Below are positions 1-8,051 of a DNA stretch of 64,000 nucleotides, piece by piece (position 1 is the stretch's first letter; each line of letters starts with the position of its first letter). Source of the DNA: Acidobacteriaceae bacterium (lineage in GTDB: Bacteria; Acidobacteriota; Terriglobia; Terriglobales; Acidobacteriaceae); the NCBI GenBank assembly GCA_003134995.1, contig PLDC01000002.1, forward strand, positions 137,808 through 201,807, in the 5' to 3' direction. Under the pieces are notes generated by a model. The model saw nothing but the letters and a program-made list of their open reading frames with translations, searched no databases and had not been told where the DNA came from. A program made the position numbers and the translations under genes.

Positions 1-1211
1 GCATTTTGGTGAGGCCAGAACACAGGGTCAATGCCGAGTTCGCACATTTCGTGAATGAGCACCACAAGGTTATGACAGAGAATTTTACAAAGCGTTTCGT
101 TGACCATCGCAACGTCAGTCTTGCTGCGAAGCCCGTCTCCAAACTTACGTTTCATCATGGAGAATGCGGATTCAACGTTACTGCGCTTGTGATAGTGCTG
201 CAAGAACTCATCGCGCCTGAATTGGAAGTAGTGATACATCTTCTCCCATGTTCCCCCGCCAGTTCCCCGATGATGCGAAGCAAAGGAAATGAAGGGCGTG
301 GCTCCCACGGCTGTAATCGCTTCCGCGTTCGCCCTACTCGCGTATCCCTTGTCTGCGGAAACTTCCGCAATCTGAAAGTTGTGAGCCGTGCTGCTAACCA
401 GAGAGGGGAGCACGGGCGAATCGTTCGTGTGCCGTCCGTGAATCTCTACGGCGGTGACAATGTTCGTCTTGGTGCCGACCATCAGGTGAGCCTTTACCCA
501 GTCGTGCTGCTCCCGAACCTGCCCATACTTGTGGTCAAACCAGCGAGTAAAACGGCAGGTGGTGAAACCGCTGGAGTCTACGGCGAAGTCAGTCTCTACA
601 GCCTTGAGGGGCAAACTGGTTTGGGTAATGAAGCCCTGCAAGATCGAAGTCAAGTCGGGATTCTCAAGGTAATTCGAGATGCTGTTAAAGTGCGGCACTT
701 TGGGGATGTATCCGCGCCTGTGGGATTCTCTCAGGTCGGACATAAAACGACGCTGCGAAACTGTGCTGTAGACCTTGAATACGATATTGAAAGCCGCATC
801 CGACAGGGGCAAGCGCGGACGGCCATTCTTAGCGGGAGCGGACACAAGGCCAGAGCACAAATCGTGCAGCAAGGACTGGAACCTGTCTTGTTCGTTTGTC
901 TGCGCTTCGTTGTAGGCGCTCCACGCTTGCGGGTAGGTGGTCCGCTGTTCGGTAAGCGTGACACTCTTGGTAACGGTCACGCTGCCATCGGCATTTTGTT
1001 CGCGTTTCATCACAAAGCGGGCCGCAAAAATGTGCTTGCAGTTCATCCCGCGGGTTTCAAAATCGGGACAAGTGCAGGATGCAATCTTCGGCATCAAGTG
1101 CACGCGGTACGTTCCCTTGCCAGCTTGCGACGGCACAATCCATATTCCAGCCCTTTGGCTAATCGTTCGGGTTGCCGCCAGTTCCATTCCGCGCTGCTCT
1201 CTCAGGTCCAT
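1..1211 (-). CDS. DDE transposase with N-terminal SWIM zinc finger (3' end outside window)
   Basis: Read on the minus strand, an open frame begins at the ATG at 1211 and runs off the left edge (about 403 residues visible). Residues 40-60 hold a SWIM-like zinc motif (CTCPDF then GMNCKHIF). The DDE core follows: first Asp in FAVDSSGF, second in VSADKGYAS, and the acidic residue in NVESAFSMMKRKFG, which resembles the IS5/IS4-type YREK region. The end reads CELGIDPVFWP before the edge. A purine-rich GAGGG lies 6 nt before the ATG. Divergent from the zinc-ribbon gene. Terminal inverted repeats cannot be judged because one end is missing. The transposase call is secure; the exact IS family is not. 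The large plus-strand frame over this region is its antisense shadow. Confidence 0.85.
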   Translation of the reverse strand, partial: MDLREQRGMELAATRTISQRAGIWIVPSQAGKGTYRVHLMPKIASCTCPDFETRGMNCKHIFAARFVMKREQNADGSVTVTKSVTLTEQRTTYPQAWSAYNEAQTNEQDRFQSLLHDLCSGLVSAPAKNGRPRLPLSDAAFNIVFKVYSTVSQRRFMSDLRESHRRGYIPKVPHFNSISNYLENPDLTSILQGFITQTSLPLKAVETDFAVDSSGFTTCRFTRWFDHKYGQVREQHDWVKAHLMVGTKTNIVTAVEIHGRHTNDSPVLPSLVSSTAHNFQIAEVSADKGYASRANAEAITAVGATPFISFASHHRGTGGGTWEKMYHYFQFRRDEFLQHYHKRSNVESAFSMMKRKFGDGLRSKTDVAMVNETLCKILCHNLVVLIHEMCELGIDPVFWPHQN

Positions 1212-1235
1212 GCTGCCCTCGCTTACCTGAGAAAT

Positions 1236-1264
1236 ATATTACTAGATAGGTATATATTAGTCAA
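1236..1264 (-). promoter_or_regulatory. Sigma70-like promoter of the transposase
   Basis: On the minus strand TTGACT (1264-1259), a 17-bp spacer and TAATAT (1241-1236) precede the transposase ATG by about 25 nt. The spacer holds one copy of an AATATA/TATATT inverted motif that recurs in the opposing promoter. Match to consensus is seen directly; activity is inferred. Confidence 0.55.
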
Positions 1265-1278
1265 GCATAAAACGCACC

Positions 1279-1306
1279 TTGACAATATATTATTATCCGG
1301 TATATT
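1279..1306 (+). promoter_or_regulatory. Sigma70-like promoter of the zinc-ribbon gene; predicts a leaderless mRNA
   Basis: TTGACA (1279-1284), a 16-bp spacer and TATATT (1301-1306). The start codon at 1313 is only 7 nt past the -10 box, where transcription would normally begin, and there is no Shine-Dalgarno sequence. The spacer contains AATATA and the -10 box is its inverted partner TATATT, as in the opposing promoter, so one DNA-binding protein could cover both. Confidence 0.55.
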
Positions 1307-1312
1307 AGGACC

Positions 1313-1471
1313 ATGGCACTGGTTACACTCAAGAAAAAAGGTTATAAATGCAATCGTTGCTTCCATGAATGGGAGCCGCGAAAAAGCACGGTCGGCGAGC
1401 CGGGAGTGTGCCCTTCCTGCAAGTCGCCGTACTGGAATAAGCCGCGTAAATACAAACTCAAGGCGCGGTAG
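1313..1471 (+). CDS. 52-residue zinc-ribbon protein
   Basis: A short basic protein (MALVTLKKKGYKCNRC...). Two CxxC knuckles are visible: CNRC at residues 13-16 and CPSC at 33-36, the second followed by KSPYWNKPRK. Such small single-ribbon proteins with a CPxCxSxYWxxPRK ending are widespread in bacteria and archaea with no defined role known to me; nucleic-acid or protein binding is likely. It starts directly at the predicted transcription start and is divergent from the transposase. The frame is short, but the paired zinc knuckles, good promoter and correct stop make it convincing. Confidence 0.75.
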   Translation: MALVTLKKKGYKCNRCFHEWEPRKSTVGEPGVCPSCKSPYWNKPRKYKLKAR

Positions 1472-1504
1472 CTCCGATCTTTCAAAAGGTTTAGCGGAAC
1501 AGAA

Positions 1505-1612
1505 TGGCGGAGAGAGAGGGATTCGAACCCTCGGATCGCTTCTACGTCTTGTGGACTCGTTGCGATCGCTGGTTTTGCAGACCAGCGCATTAAACCACTC
1601 TGCCATCTCTCC
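1505..1612 (-). tRNA. Type II (long variable arm) tRNA with Cys anticodon GCA
   Basis: Minus strand. A 7-bp acceptor (GGAGAGA with TCTCTCC), discriminator G73 and encoded CCA (1507-1505) are visible. The D-stem is GCA/TGC; the anticodon stem CTGGT/ACCAG closes the loop CTGCAAA, giving anticodon GCA. A 36-nt variable region is closed by GATCGC/GCGATC with a long loop. The T-stem is GAGGG/CCCTC with loop TTCGAAT. It is about 105 nt without CCA, far longer than a normal tRNA-Cys (about 74). D and anticodon arms look Cys-like; G73 and the long arm look Ser-like. Known identity rules (CysRS favours U73, SerRS reads the long arm and G73) make charging with serine plausible. It lies 72 nt downstream of the gene at 1685-2089 on the same strand. 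Confidence 0.75.
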
Positions 1613-1684
1613 GTTAAAGGCTGCGAGTGGGGAGGACGTGTCCAAACGTTTGACTCCCCACTTGCAGTGCAATAGAACCAGCCG

Positions 1685-2089
1685 TCAATTCACGGCTTGC
1701 TCTACCAACTTCCACCTCCCGTTCTCTTCGCGCGCAACTAGATTGTGCTGTGCCATGCCCAGCATGGCAAAATGGATCACCCTCCCCGGTTGCTTTTCGC
1801 CAAACGGCACGCCGCGCTCGACAGCCGACACCTTTAGTTCATCCAGCCATGCCGCTCCACCTTTTGACTTCAGCGTCTCCAATAGCACCTTTGAGAGCAC
1901 CGTTCCCTGCGGCTCGCTCTTCTCGAAGAGCGGCGGATTAAATTTCTCCCACATCGCGTCTTCGTCTTCGATTAGCTTGTCCAATATCTGCTCTTGGGTT
2001 GCCAGCCTTTCTGCCCCGGCCAACATAGCGGCTCTCTTGGTCCTGACAGAATCTCTGCGTTCTCGCAGGTCTTGGCGTATGTCTCTCAT
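1685..2089 (-). CDS. Hypothetical 134-residue protein with C-terminal winged-helix-like segment
   Basis: The ATG at 2089 is chosen because GGAGGG lies 5 nt upstream; the longer frame to 2224 lacks this. Residues 1-60 are highly charged (RDIRQDLRERRDSV...) and probably coiled. The second half resembles a small winged helix: a helix with VLLETLKSKGGAAWLDEL, then GMAQHNLVAREENGRWKLV as a possible recognition helix and wing. I do not recognise the family. The end EQAVN lies 73 bp from the tRNA gene on the same strand, so co-transcription is possible. Confidence 0.6.
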   Translation of the reverse strand: MRDIRQDLRERRDSVRTKRAAMLAGAERLATQEQILDKLIEDEDAMWEKFNPPLFEKSEPQGTVLSKVLLETLKSKGGAAWLDELKVSAVERGVPFGEKQPGRVIHFAMLGMAQHNLVAREENGRWKLVEQAVN

Positions 2090-2394
2090 TTTAGCCCTCC
2101 ACTTGGGCCCAGTGTACCAGAAGACTGCGACTGGCAATAGGGTAACCGCAGCCAGTCTGTGGAGAAGCTGTGCAAAACGCTCAAGTCCAGTGGATAAGGT
2201 CGGAAAAAGGCTCCCGAAATGCACCCTTTTTTGTTGACGGTAATCGAATGTTGTTACTCCGGTGTCTTGTAGAACTGGTAACTAGCAGAAAATAATTATG
2301 TTGACGGTACTCAAAAGCGCGTTTACTTTCTATAGCCCCCTATTGCTGCTAGACAGAGCGCCTGCTCAGGTGAATACGTGTGTTCGGAGGACAA

Positions 2395-2679
2395 ATGCAA
2401 TGGGAGCAATGGGTCATGCTTTTGCAAAAGTACGGCCCTTTGGTTGGACTATTCCTGGTAATGATCTTGGCGCAGGCTTGGTGGATCAATCGACTGTTAG
2501 AACGAAACTCCGTGATCTACGACGCGGAAATCAAACGGTTGGCAGATGTGCAGGAGCGACTTCTAACTCACATTATCGGTCCACAACCATCGTCTACCTC
2601 CGCACCGACGATCCAAGACCTGAAAAGCGGGGTAAAGCAACTCGGAGACAAATCCGAAGAGAAGGGGGCAGGAGGCTAG
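2395..2679 (+). CDS. Small single-span membrane protein
   Basis: The ATG at 2395 is preceded by CGGAGGACAA, so I prefer it to the upstream GTG at 2380. The 94 residues hold one hydrophobic span at about 15-33 (YGPLVGLFLVMILAQAWWI), then a charged cytoplasmic or periplasmic helix (RLLERNSVIYDAEIKRLADVQERLL) and a Ser/Pro-rich tail. The next gene starts 1 nt after its stop. Topology resembles small phage- or mobile-element-borne membrane proteins, but there is no family match I can name. Confidence 0.6.
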   Translation: MQWEQWVMLLQKYGPLVGLFLVMILAQAWWINRLLERNSVIYDAEIKRLADVQERLLTHIIGPQPSSTSAPTIQDLKSGVKQLGDKSEEKGAGG

Positions 2680-2680
2680 T

Positions 2681-3241
2681 ATGGCAATGACGATATTCGC
2701 TCTTTCTATCCTCGCTGCGGGCTTCGCTGTGATGTTGCTGACATTGCAGCACAGGGTTCCTAAGCTCAAGGCAAAAGAGCAAGCATTTCGGTTTCACGCA
2801 TTGCGTGACCAACTCCAACTCTTGGCCGTGGAGGGTCGCATAAGCACCACATCAGTGGGCTATGAGGGGCTGATGCGGATGTTAAATATAGCCATCCGTA
2901 ATCCCGGATTGATGAAGCTAGGCGACATGCTACGGACAGCAGAAAGCGCCAAGGATACGATAGGCGGCACACCCACGTTTGAAGAGTTCCAAGAAGACAT
3001 CCAACATCACGGCCCGGAGATTCAGCAATTGGCAAGCAGTTGCTTCTTAGCCTACGTCCTTATGTTGATCTCAAATGACTCGCTTGTGCGCATGGCTTTT
3101 TGGTTGGCTAGTTGGACCGTGGTCAGACCTGTGTTTCGGCATTTGCGTAAACTGCTGACTCAATTGGTGCCGACCCACACAGAAGCCGTCGATCTGGCGC
3201 GGTGGTATTCATCCGCCGGGGGGAAATTCGCAGCCACATAG
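2681..3241 (+). CDS. Hypothetical membrane protein, second gene of a two-gene operon
   Basis: It starts at ATG 2681 immediately after the preceding stop, with GGAGG inside the end of that gene as ribosome site. The 186 residues carry an N-terminal span (IFALSILAAGFAVMLLTL), a soluble middle of about 90 residues with FHALRDQLQLLAVEGRI, and a second hydrophobic stretch at about 120-150 (CFLAYVLMLISNDSLVRMAFWLASWTV, partly amphipathic). The pairing with the 94-residue gene suggests a two-protein membrane unit. No recognised domain; function unknown. Confidence 0.6.
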   Translation: MAMTIFALSILAAGFAVMLLTLQHRVPKLKAKEQAFRFHALRDQLQLLAVEGRISTTSVGYEGLMRMLNIAIRNPGLMKLGDMLRTAESAKDTIGGTPTFEEFQEDIQHHGPEIQQLASSCFLAYVLMLISNDSLVRMAFWLASWTVVRPVFRHLRKLLTQLVPTHTEAVDLARWYSSAGGKFAAT

Positions 3242-3247
3242 TCCACT

Positions 3248-3300
3248 TTTTGTGCAGCGGGGAACGTTTTTGTGCAGGATGCCGTTTGTGTGCAAAGCCA
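3248..3300. repeat. Three short TTTGTGCA-type direct repeats
   Basis: CTTTTTGTGCAG, GTTTTTGTGCAG and GTTTGTGTGCAAAG follow one another about 20 bp apart just after the stop of the membrane gene. They look like protein-binding or element-end repeats. No gene is visible between 3242 and 3411. Confidence 0.4.
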
Positions 3301-3411
3301 GATTTGCCTACCTCTTGCCTCACTGTACCATTCGACCGGCACGGTCTTCCGGGCTGCGCTCAGTTTTTCGGGAGCATGCGGAGAGCCGTGCCAAGGCAAC
3401 GGGTGGGCGAT

Positions 3412-6234
3412 CTATGGCGCCGGATTCCCAGCCAGAACGGATTGAATTGCTGCGATGTCTGCCCCCGGATCAAGTCCGTCCGTTGCCGATCCTTTTGCCG
3501 CGCTTCCGGGGGCAATCACATAATTCCCGCCGTCGCCATTGCTGTAGTTCGTGAACAAAGATGCGTAGGACGAAATCGAAACAATGTTGCCCACAGGCCA
3601 CACGATCGAACCGCTGTTAACAAAAACGTTCCCGTCAAAGGTGTTCGAAATCCAGCAGGCATTAATCATGCCCGCGCCTTCGGACTGCTTGTTGGCGCAA
3701 TTCCCGGTCCCACTGAAACTGTTGCTCGTGCCTTCTACCCAGGTCTGCATTACGTTGTTGGTCCAGACGATGTTGTTTATGGCAGATAGGCCGGTCGGAC
3801 TGCTCAACCCGAGTGCGGAAACCACTTTGAACGCCGTAGTGGGTGGGTAGACGAACGTGACGTGGTTGACCGTGATGGTATTCAGCGCTTGCGAGGGAGT
3901 AACCAGGAGGTCATTGTAAAGCGTGACTGTGGCGCCATCGGAGCAGCCGTAGCAAGTCGGATAGTTGATGTTATCCATGACCAGATCGTGAATCGAATAA
4001 TGATTCCCACCAGTCGGTAGGGCGCCATTTGTGGCTTGCTCGTCCAGTTCCATGCCGGAGCCGATGGTGTTGAAGGTGTTGTAGCGGGCAGTAATGTTTT
4101 GGTCGAGACAGACTGGGCAGAGTCCACCCGAACCTGAGACGTAGTTTTGGTTTGCTGGAGTCAACAGTAAAGCGTGCCCGATCTGGCTGAATCCGCCCCA
4201 GGAGTTAATGAGTTGATTGCCTTCGTAGAGTATGCGCTGGCCATTTTTGAACTCCGTCAGATTCTTGACAATGAGGGGATGCCCGGAGATGCCGCCATTG
4301 TAGCTCGGCTCAGAGGGGTTCCATTGCAGGGGCTTGAAGAACAGGTTAGCCCGAATCTCAAAGTCTCCCGGAACGGTGTTCGATGCGGCACCGCCCATAA
4401 TAATATTCTCGCCTGAGGCTTCAATGAAGTTGTTGACGATCTTAAATCCTGTTTCCGGCGTGGAACTGATCGTGTTTGCGGCGCCGCCGATGCACTTGGA
4501 ATCCGTGGCTGTGCCGATGACGGAGATAAAGTAGAAGTTGTTGCAATAGCTGTCTACCATCGCAAAGTTGCTGATGCCGCTGACGCTCAGGAAACGTCCG
4601 GTTTCATCTTCGTTTTCATCTCCATGCGCCCACACACGGTCAAAGTAAATGCCGGAGATTCCAGTTCCTTGATTGCCCAAGGCTACCAGCGACGAATTCA
4701 CTCCCTTTCCCGGCGTGCGCGTGATCTCCAGCCCCATGGTGCGAATGTTACTGGTGTTCGCATGGATGGTGATCACCGGGCTGCTGTCGGGAGATATTAA
4801 CTGCGCTGTATACGTGCCCGGTGTACTGGGGCATTTCAACGGCGGGCGGCCCAACTGCGAGGTGATGCCGGCATAGCAGGGTCCGAACTGGGGTACGAAA
4901 ACGGTTTGCGCAACGCCGCCAGAACCCTTGTAGGTGGTTGAGTATCGCGCACCTTCGCTTGGAAGGCTTGCAACCGCCGAACTCTGAATCCAAAGCCAGT
5001 TGTTTGCAGGGCACGACAAGGAGGGATAGGTGAAGTGTCCCACGAAGGAATTTCCTGCCTGCAAAGTGATCTTCTGGCCGCAGGTTGCCGCAGCAAGCGC
5101 GGAAGTGAGTTGCGCTGCCGTGGTGACGTTGACCACGCTTCCTGTTGCTGGCGTATTTGCAACCGCGGTCTGCAAACAATAGAGCGGAAGTGTCGCAGGA
5201 CCATCCGCTGCATCCCAGGTAGGCACACCGCTGGTGGAAGGACAGTAAAGATTGTCAATGTTGAGAACCTGTTGAGGTAATGCCGAAATTGTGAGATTGA
5301 AAGCGAGCGAGACACTCTGCCCCGAAGAGTCGGTCACCGTGGGCGTGAAGGGATACGAACCGGCAAGCGCGGTCAGCCCGGAAATGGCGCCCGTGGAGGC
5401 TTGCAACTCGATTCCGGAAGGCAAACTCCCGCTGCCGACACTCCACTGATAAGGTGGGACACCGCCGGTTGCGGAGATCGAAGCGGAATATTGCGTGCTG
5501 ACACTGCCATCGGGCAGCGCCGAGACCGCGATTGCCAATGCAACGGCAGGGGTCACGGTTACGGATGCGGCTGCGTGCACGAGGGGATTCGCGGCACTTG
5601 CGGCGGTGATGGTGGCGACGGTGCTGCTCGTGACCTTGGGCGCGACAAAAGCTCCGTTGCTGGAAATCGTTCCGACGTTGGCGGACCAGGTCACGCTCGT
5701 ATTTGCCGTCCCGCTTATCAAGGCGGTGAACTGCAGCACTCCCAGTGAAGTGATCGAAGTGCCGGTGGGCGAAATAGAGAGTGTTACGGTAGGAGCGCTG
5801 GCGGAAACGACGATTTGCACGGAACTCGATCCCGAATGCGTTTGCTCTGATACCCAGAGCACGAAGTTGTAGGTACCCGCGACCGATGGGGTCCCCGTGA
5901 TGGAACCGGTTGCCGAATTTAGGGAAAGACTCGGTGGGAGACTACCGGAGGACAGGCTGAAGGTATAGGGAGCGGTTCCTCCACTCACCACACTCGCTGC
6001 AATATACGGAGTTCCAACTGAGGCGGGTCCGGGCTGGATCGAGATCAGCAGCGGCCCAGATGAGTTGGTCGCGGTAGTTGTGCTCGAAGTGCTAGTGGCG
6101 TTGTGCGAAGAGGTGCCGCATGCAGTGCTCAGGCCAGTCAGGCAGACCAAGAGTAAGAGCACGAAAGAATTCGTGATAAAGCTTTCATCAGCGCGACAGA
6201 CTTTCGCTGCTCTCAAATTCCCTGTTTTACGCAT
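3412..6234 (-). CDS. Large exported lipoprotein: Ig-like (He_PIG/Big) domains plus beta-helix region
   Basis: Start ATG 6234 with GAGGGG 8 nt upstream. The N-terminus is basic, then a hydrophobic segment ending in LSTAC, a lipobox, so it is probably a lipoprotein. About residues 55-145 are a putative-Ig domain (GSLPPSLSLNSATGSITGTP), 150-230 a Big-like repeat (TWSANVGTISSNGAFVAP), 235-315 a second PIG domain (GSLPSGIELQASTGAISG). About 330-940 has many short N/G-rich turns (IYFDRVWAHGD, NNFIEASGENIIMGG) typical of right-handed parallel beta-helices, hence a polysaccharide-binding or lyase-like surface protein by inference. No catalytic residues can be assigned. The same PIG-Big-PIG order recurs in the partial gene at 62991. 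Confidence 0.75.
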   Translation of the reverse strand: MRKTGNLRAAKVCRADESFITNSFVLLLLVCLTGLSTACGTSSHNATSTSSTTTATNSSGPLLISIQPGPASVGTPYIAASVVSGGTAPYTFSLSSGSLPPSLSLNSATGSITGTPSVAGTYNFVLWVSEQTHSGSSSVQIVVSASAPTVTLSISPTGTSITSLGVLQFTALISGTANTSVTWSANVGTISSNGAFVAPKVTSSTVATITAASAANPLVHAAASVTVTPAVALAIAVSALPDGSVSTQYSASISATGGVPPYQWSVGSGSLPSGIELQASTGAISGLTALAGSYPFTPTVTDSSGQSVSLAFNLTISALPQQVLNIDNLYCPSTSGVPTWDAADGPATLPLYCLQTAVANTPATGSVVNVTTAAQLTSALAAATCGQKITLQAGNSFVGHFTYPSLSCPANNWLWIQSSAVASLPSEGARYSTTYKGSGGVAQTVFVPQFGPCYAGITSQLGRPPLKCPSTPGTYTAQLISPDSSPVITIHANTSNIRTMGLEITRTPGKGVNSSLVALGNQGTGISGIYFDRVWAHGDENEDETGRFLSVSGISNFAMVDSYCNNFYFISVIGTATDSKCIGGAANTISSTPETGFKIVNNFIEASGENIIMGGAASNTVPGDFEIRANLFFKPLQWNPSEPSYNGGISGHPLIVKNLTEFKNGQRILYEGNQLINSWGGFSQIGHALLLTPANQNYVSGSGGLCPVCLDQNITARYNTFNTIGSGMELDEQATNGALPTGGNHYSIHDLVMDNINYPTCYGCSDGATVTLYNDLLVTPSQALNTITVNHVTFVYPPTTAFKVVSALGLSSPTGLSAINNIVWTNNVMQTWVEGTSNSFSGTGNCANKQSEGAGMINACWISNTFDGNVFVNSGSIVWPVGNIVSISSYASLFTNYSNGDGGNYVIAPGSAAKGSATDGLDPGADIAAIQSVLAGNPAP

Positions 6235-6245
6235 GTAGTTTACCC

Positions 6246-6930
6246 CTCATGCGAATCTAGGGAAGGCCAGACGGCAAGGGCAGATCACATGCGGTCAATG
6301 TCTGGTGCCATGCACTTCCGGTTCTGAAAACTCAGCGGGTGTACGTTGTTGTTTTGACCTCATTCCCAGGACTCCCAACATGTCTCAACCGCTTAACTGG
6401 TATGGGATTGAGCGCTCTGTGCCGATCGATTCTTCCGCCTCCTGCTTTGTGACGATGATGGTCTTGGGCCTGGGAGTTTCGGTCGGTGACATTTCTCTAA
6501 TAAATAGAATGGTTCTGCCGAAGAGGATGCGGCTGTGGTGGGTCAAGGACGGCAAGCAGAGCACCATGCCGTGGATGTGGTGAAAGAATGATGAACCGGC
6601 ACTCGCCTAGCCTCTCAGCGGAATCCGGCCTACAAAACTTGAGCACAAGTAGGTTAAGTGTCTCATGCGAATCTAGGGAAGGCCAGACGGCAAGGGCAGA
6701 TCACATGCGGTCAATGTCTGGTGCCATGCACTTCCGGTTCTGAAAACTCAGCGGGTGTACGTTGTTGTTTTGACCTCATTCCCAGTACTCCCAACATGTC
6801 TCAACCGCTTAACTGGTATGGGATTGAGCGCTCTGTGCCGATCGATTCTTCCGCCTCCTGCTTTGTGACGATGATGGTCTTGGGCCTGGGAGTTTCGGTC
6901 GGTGACATTTCTCTAATAAATAGAATGGTT
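6246..6930. repeat. 269-bp direct repeat in two copies (6246-6514 and 6662-6930)
   Basis: The two copies differ at one visible position (CAGGACT versus CAGTACT). Each full unit is 416 bp: after copy 1 come 127 bp absent from copy 2, and then TTGAGCACAAGTAGGTTAA, which also follows copy 2 directly. So the arrangement is a tandem duplication of a 416-bp unit, with a later 127-bp deletion in the second unit. Small open frames inside are not convincing genes. Its left end lies just upstream of the lipoprotein start. Confidence 0.85.
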
Positions 6931-6950
6931 GAGCACAAGTAGGTTAAATG

Positions 6951-6970
6951 ACGTTTTTAGTCAAAAACGT
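6951..6970. terminator. AT-rich perfect hairpin after the duplicated unit
   Basis: ACGTTTTT-AGTC-AAAAACGT forms an 8-bp stem with a 4-nt loop followed by TTT. It could be a bidirectional terminator, although the stem is weak. From here to 7357 I see no gene. Confidence 0.35.
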
Positions 6971-7357
6971 TTCTAGTGTCGTTATTGTCTTCAAACCTAC
7001 TGACCGAGGATTGGACAGCAGACGAAGGAAAGCGAGCAAACATGGGCGGAAGTGGCATTAGACGACCGTGGAAGGCGATGGACGGATTGGAAGGTTTTGG
7101 GCCGTGACTGGCCGTGACTCCCTAATGATTTCGGAAAAAGCGCCTTCGCGCTGAGAATCCTTCCAAAAGGAATCGTGCGATGCCCAAACGCCAAGCGGGG
7201 CGCTGGTTCCGACCGGATAGATAAGCGATTCGAAACTGGCCCATAGAGCACAACATGGGTGATAAGAGTGACTGTCTTTGCTCCGGTCGAGTTAGCGAGT
7301 GCCGTCGTCTCAATATGGCGATAAAATCAACTTTCGGCGGGGAAGGGAGATTACGCG

Positions 7358-7759
7358 ATGGGCGGATGGGGTAGTGGGAGACGCTCGAACAGCAAGAAAA
7401 TCACGTCCGATTATCAGCAGTTCGACATTCGAGAATGGCAGCGCCGCGGGCTTCTTGTACCGTTCTCCCAGGCTTTTACCGCTGGTGACTGGAAGGTCGA
7501 TGTGCCCATAGTTAGGTACCTAGACCCGATCCACGAATGAGTAATTTTCTACCGCCTAGATGGAGGAGGATGCGTCACGGCGAAGTTTGAGTGGACACGC
7601 TGCAACTACGGCGGTCGGCGGGCGTGGCTTCGTTGCCCCACAAAGGAATGCGGGCGCCGAGCGGCGATTCTGTATGCCGGCGATACCGTTGCTTGTCGTC
7701 GCTGCCACGATCTCGCTCAGGCGAAAACCGATTTCCGCTCGCATTCGTCTGCCTATTGA
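7358..7759 (+). pseudogene. MGGWGSG-type zinc-ribbon protein interrupted by an in-frame TGA
   Basis: The start MGGWGSGRR...DYQQFDIREWQRRGLL matches a common hypothetical family found near mobile DNA. The frame meets TGA at 7538-7540, then continues in the same frame as VIFYRLDGGG and EWTRCNYGGRRAWLRCP with the family's characteristic zinc ribbon (CPTKECGRR then CRRCHDLAQ), stopping at 7757-7759. The part after the stop is clearly homologous, so either one codon became a stop or the TGA is read through. The C-terminal helical region usual for the family is missing too, so decay is the likelier explanation. Confidence 0.7.
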
Positions 7760-7847
7760 CGGCGCGTGACGCAATCGGGCGCTCGGAATGGGGTCGATGA
7801 GTGACATCCACCGGACAGCCCGCAAGGTTCAACGCCTGCGGACTGTT

Positions 7848-8051
7848 CTATTTCCAGCCCGTGCCAAGACTGTCCCACCACATGCCCAGCGAGAGTGCGA
7901 TGATGACCATGGCTAAGATCGCAATCAGCGTCAGTACCCCGGTCATCAACAGAGTTCTCAGGAGCCTCACCGTTGGTTGCTTTTTGGTGGGGAGAATAAA
8001 GTAGGATTCGCGGTAGTATTCGCGGCTACGCCTCTGTGCCTGCGACCGCAT
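7848..8051 (-). CDS. Small single-pass membrane protein
   Basis: ATG 8051 is chosen over 8078 because AAGGAG lies about 8 nt upstream. The 67 residues begin with a basic, Arg-rich segment (MRSQAQRRSREYYRES), then TKKQPTVR, and one long hydrophobic span (LLMTGVLTLIAILAMVIIALSLGMWW). A positive-inside N-terminus is predicted. No family is recognised. From 8052 to 8798 there are weak frames on both strands but nothing I would defend as a gene. Confidence 0.5.
   Translation of the reverse strand: MRSQAQRRSREYYRESYFILPTKKQPTVRLLRTLLMTGVLTLIAILAMVIIALSLGMWWDSLGTGWK

Noticed and set aside
6..2237. A 743-codon plus-strand open frame
   Set aside because: It is antisense to the transposase, the tRNA and the 134-residue gene; its translation has no domains and is rich in odd repeats of Arg and Ser.
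6305..6942. Small open frames inside the duplicated unit
   Set aside because: The same peptide is repeated only because the DNA is repeated; no ribosome sites or domain.
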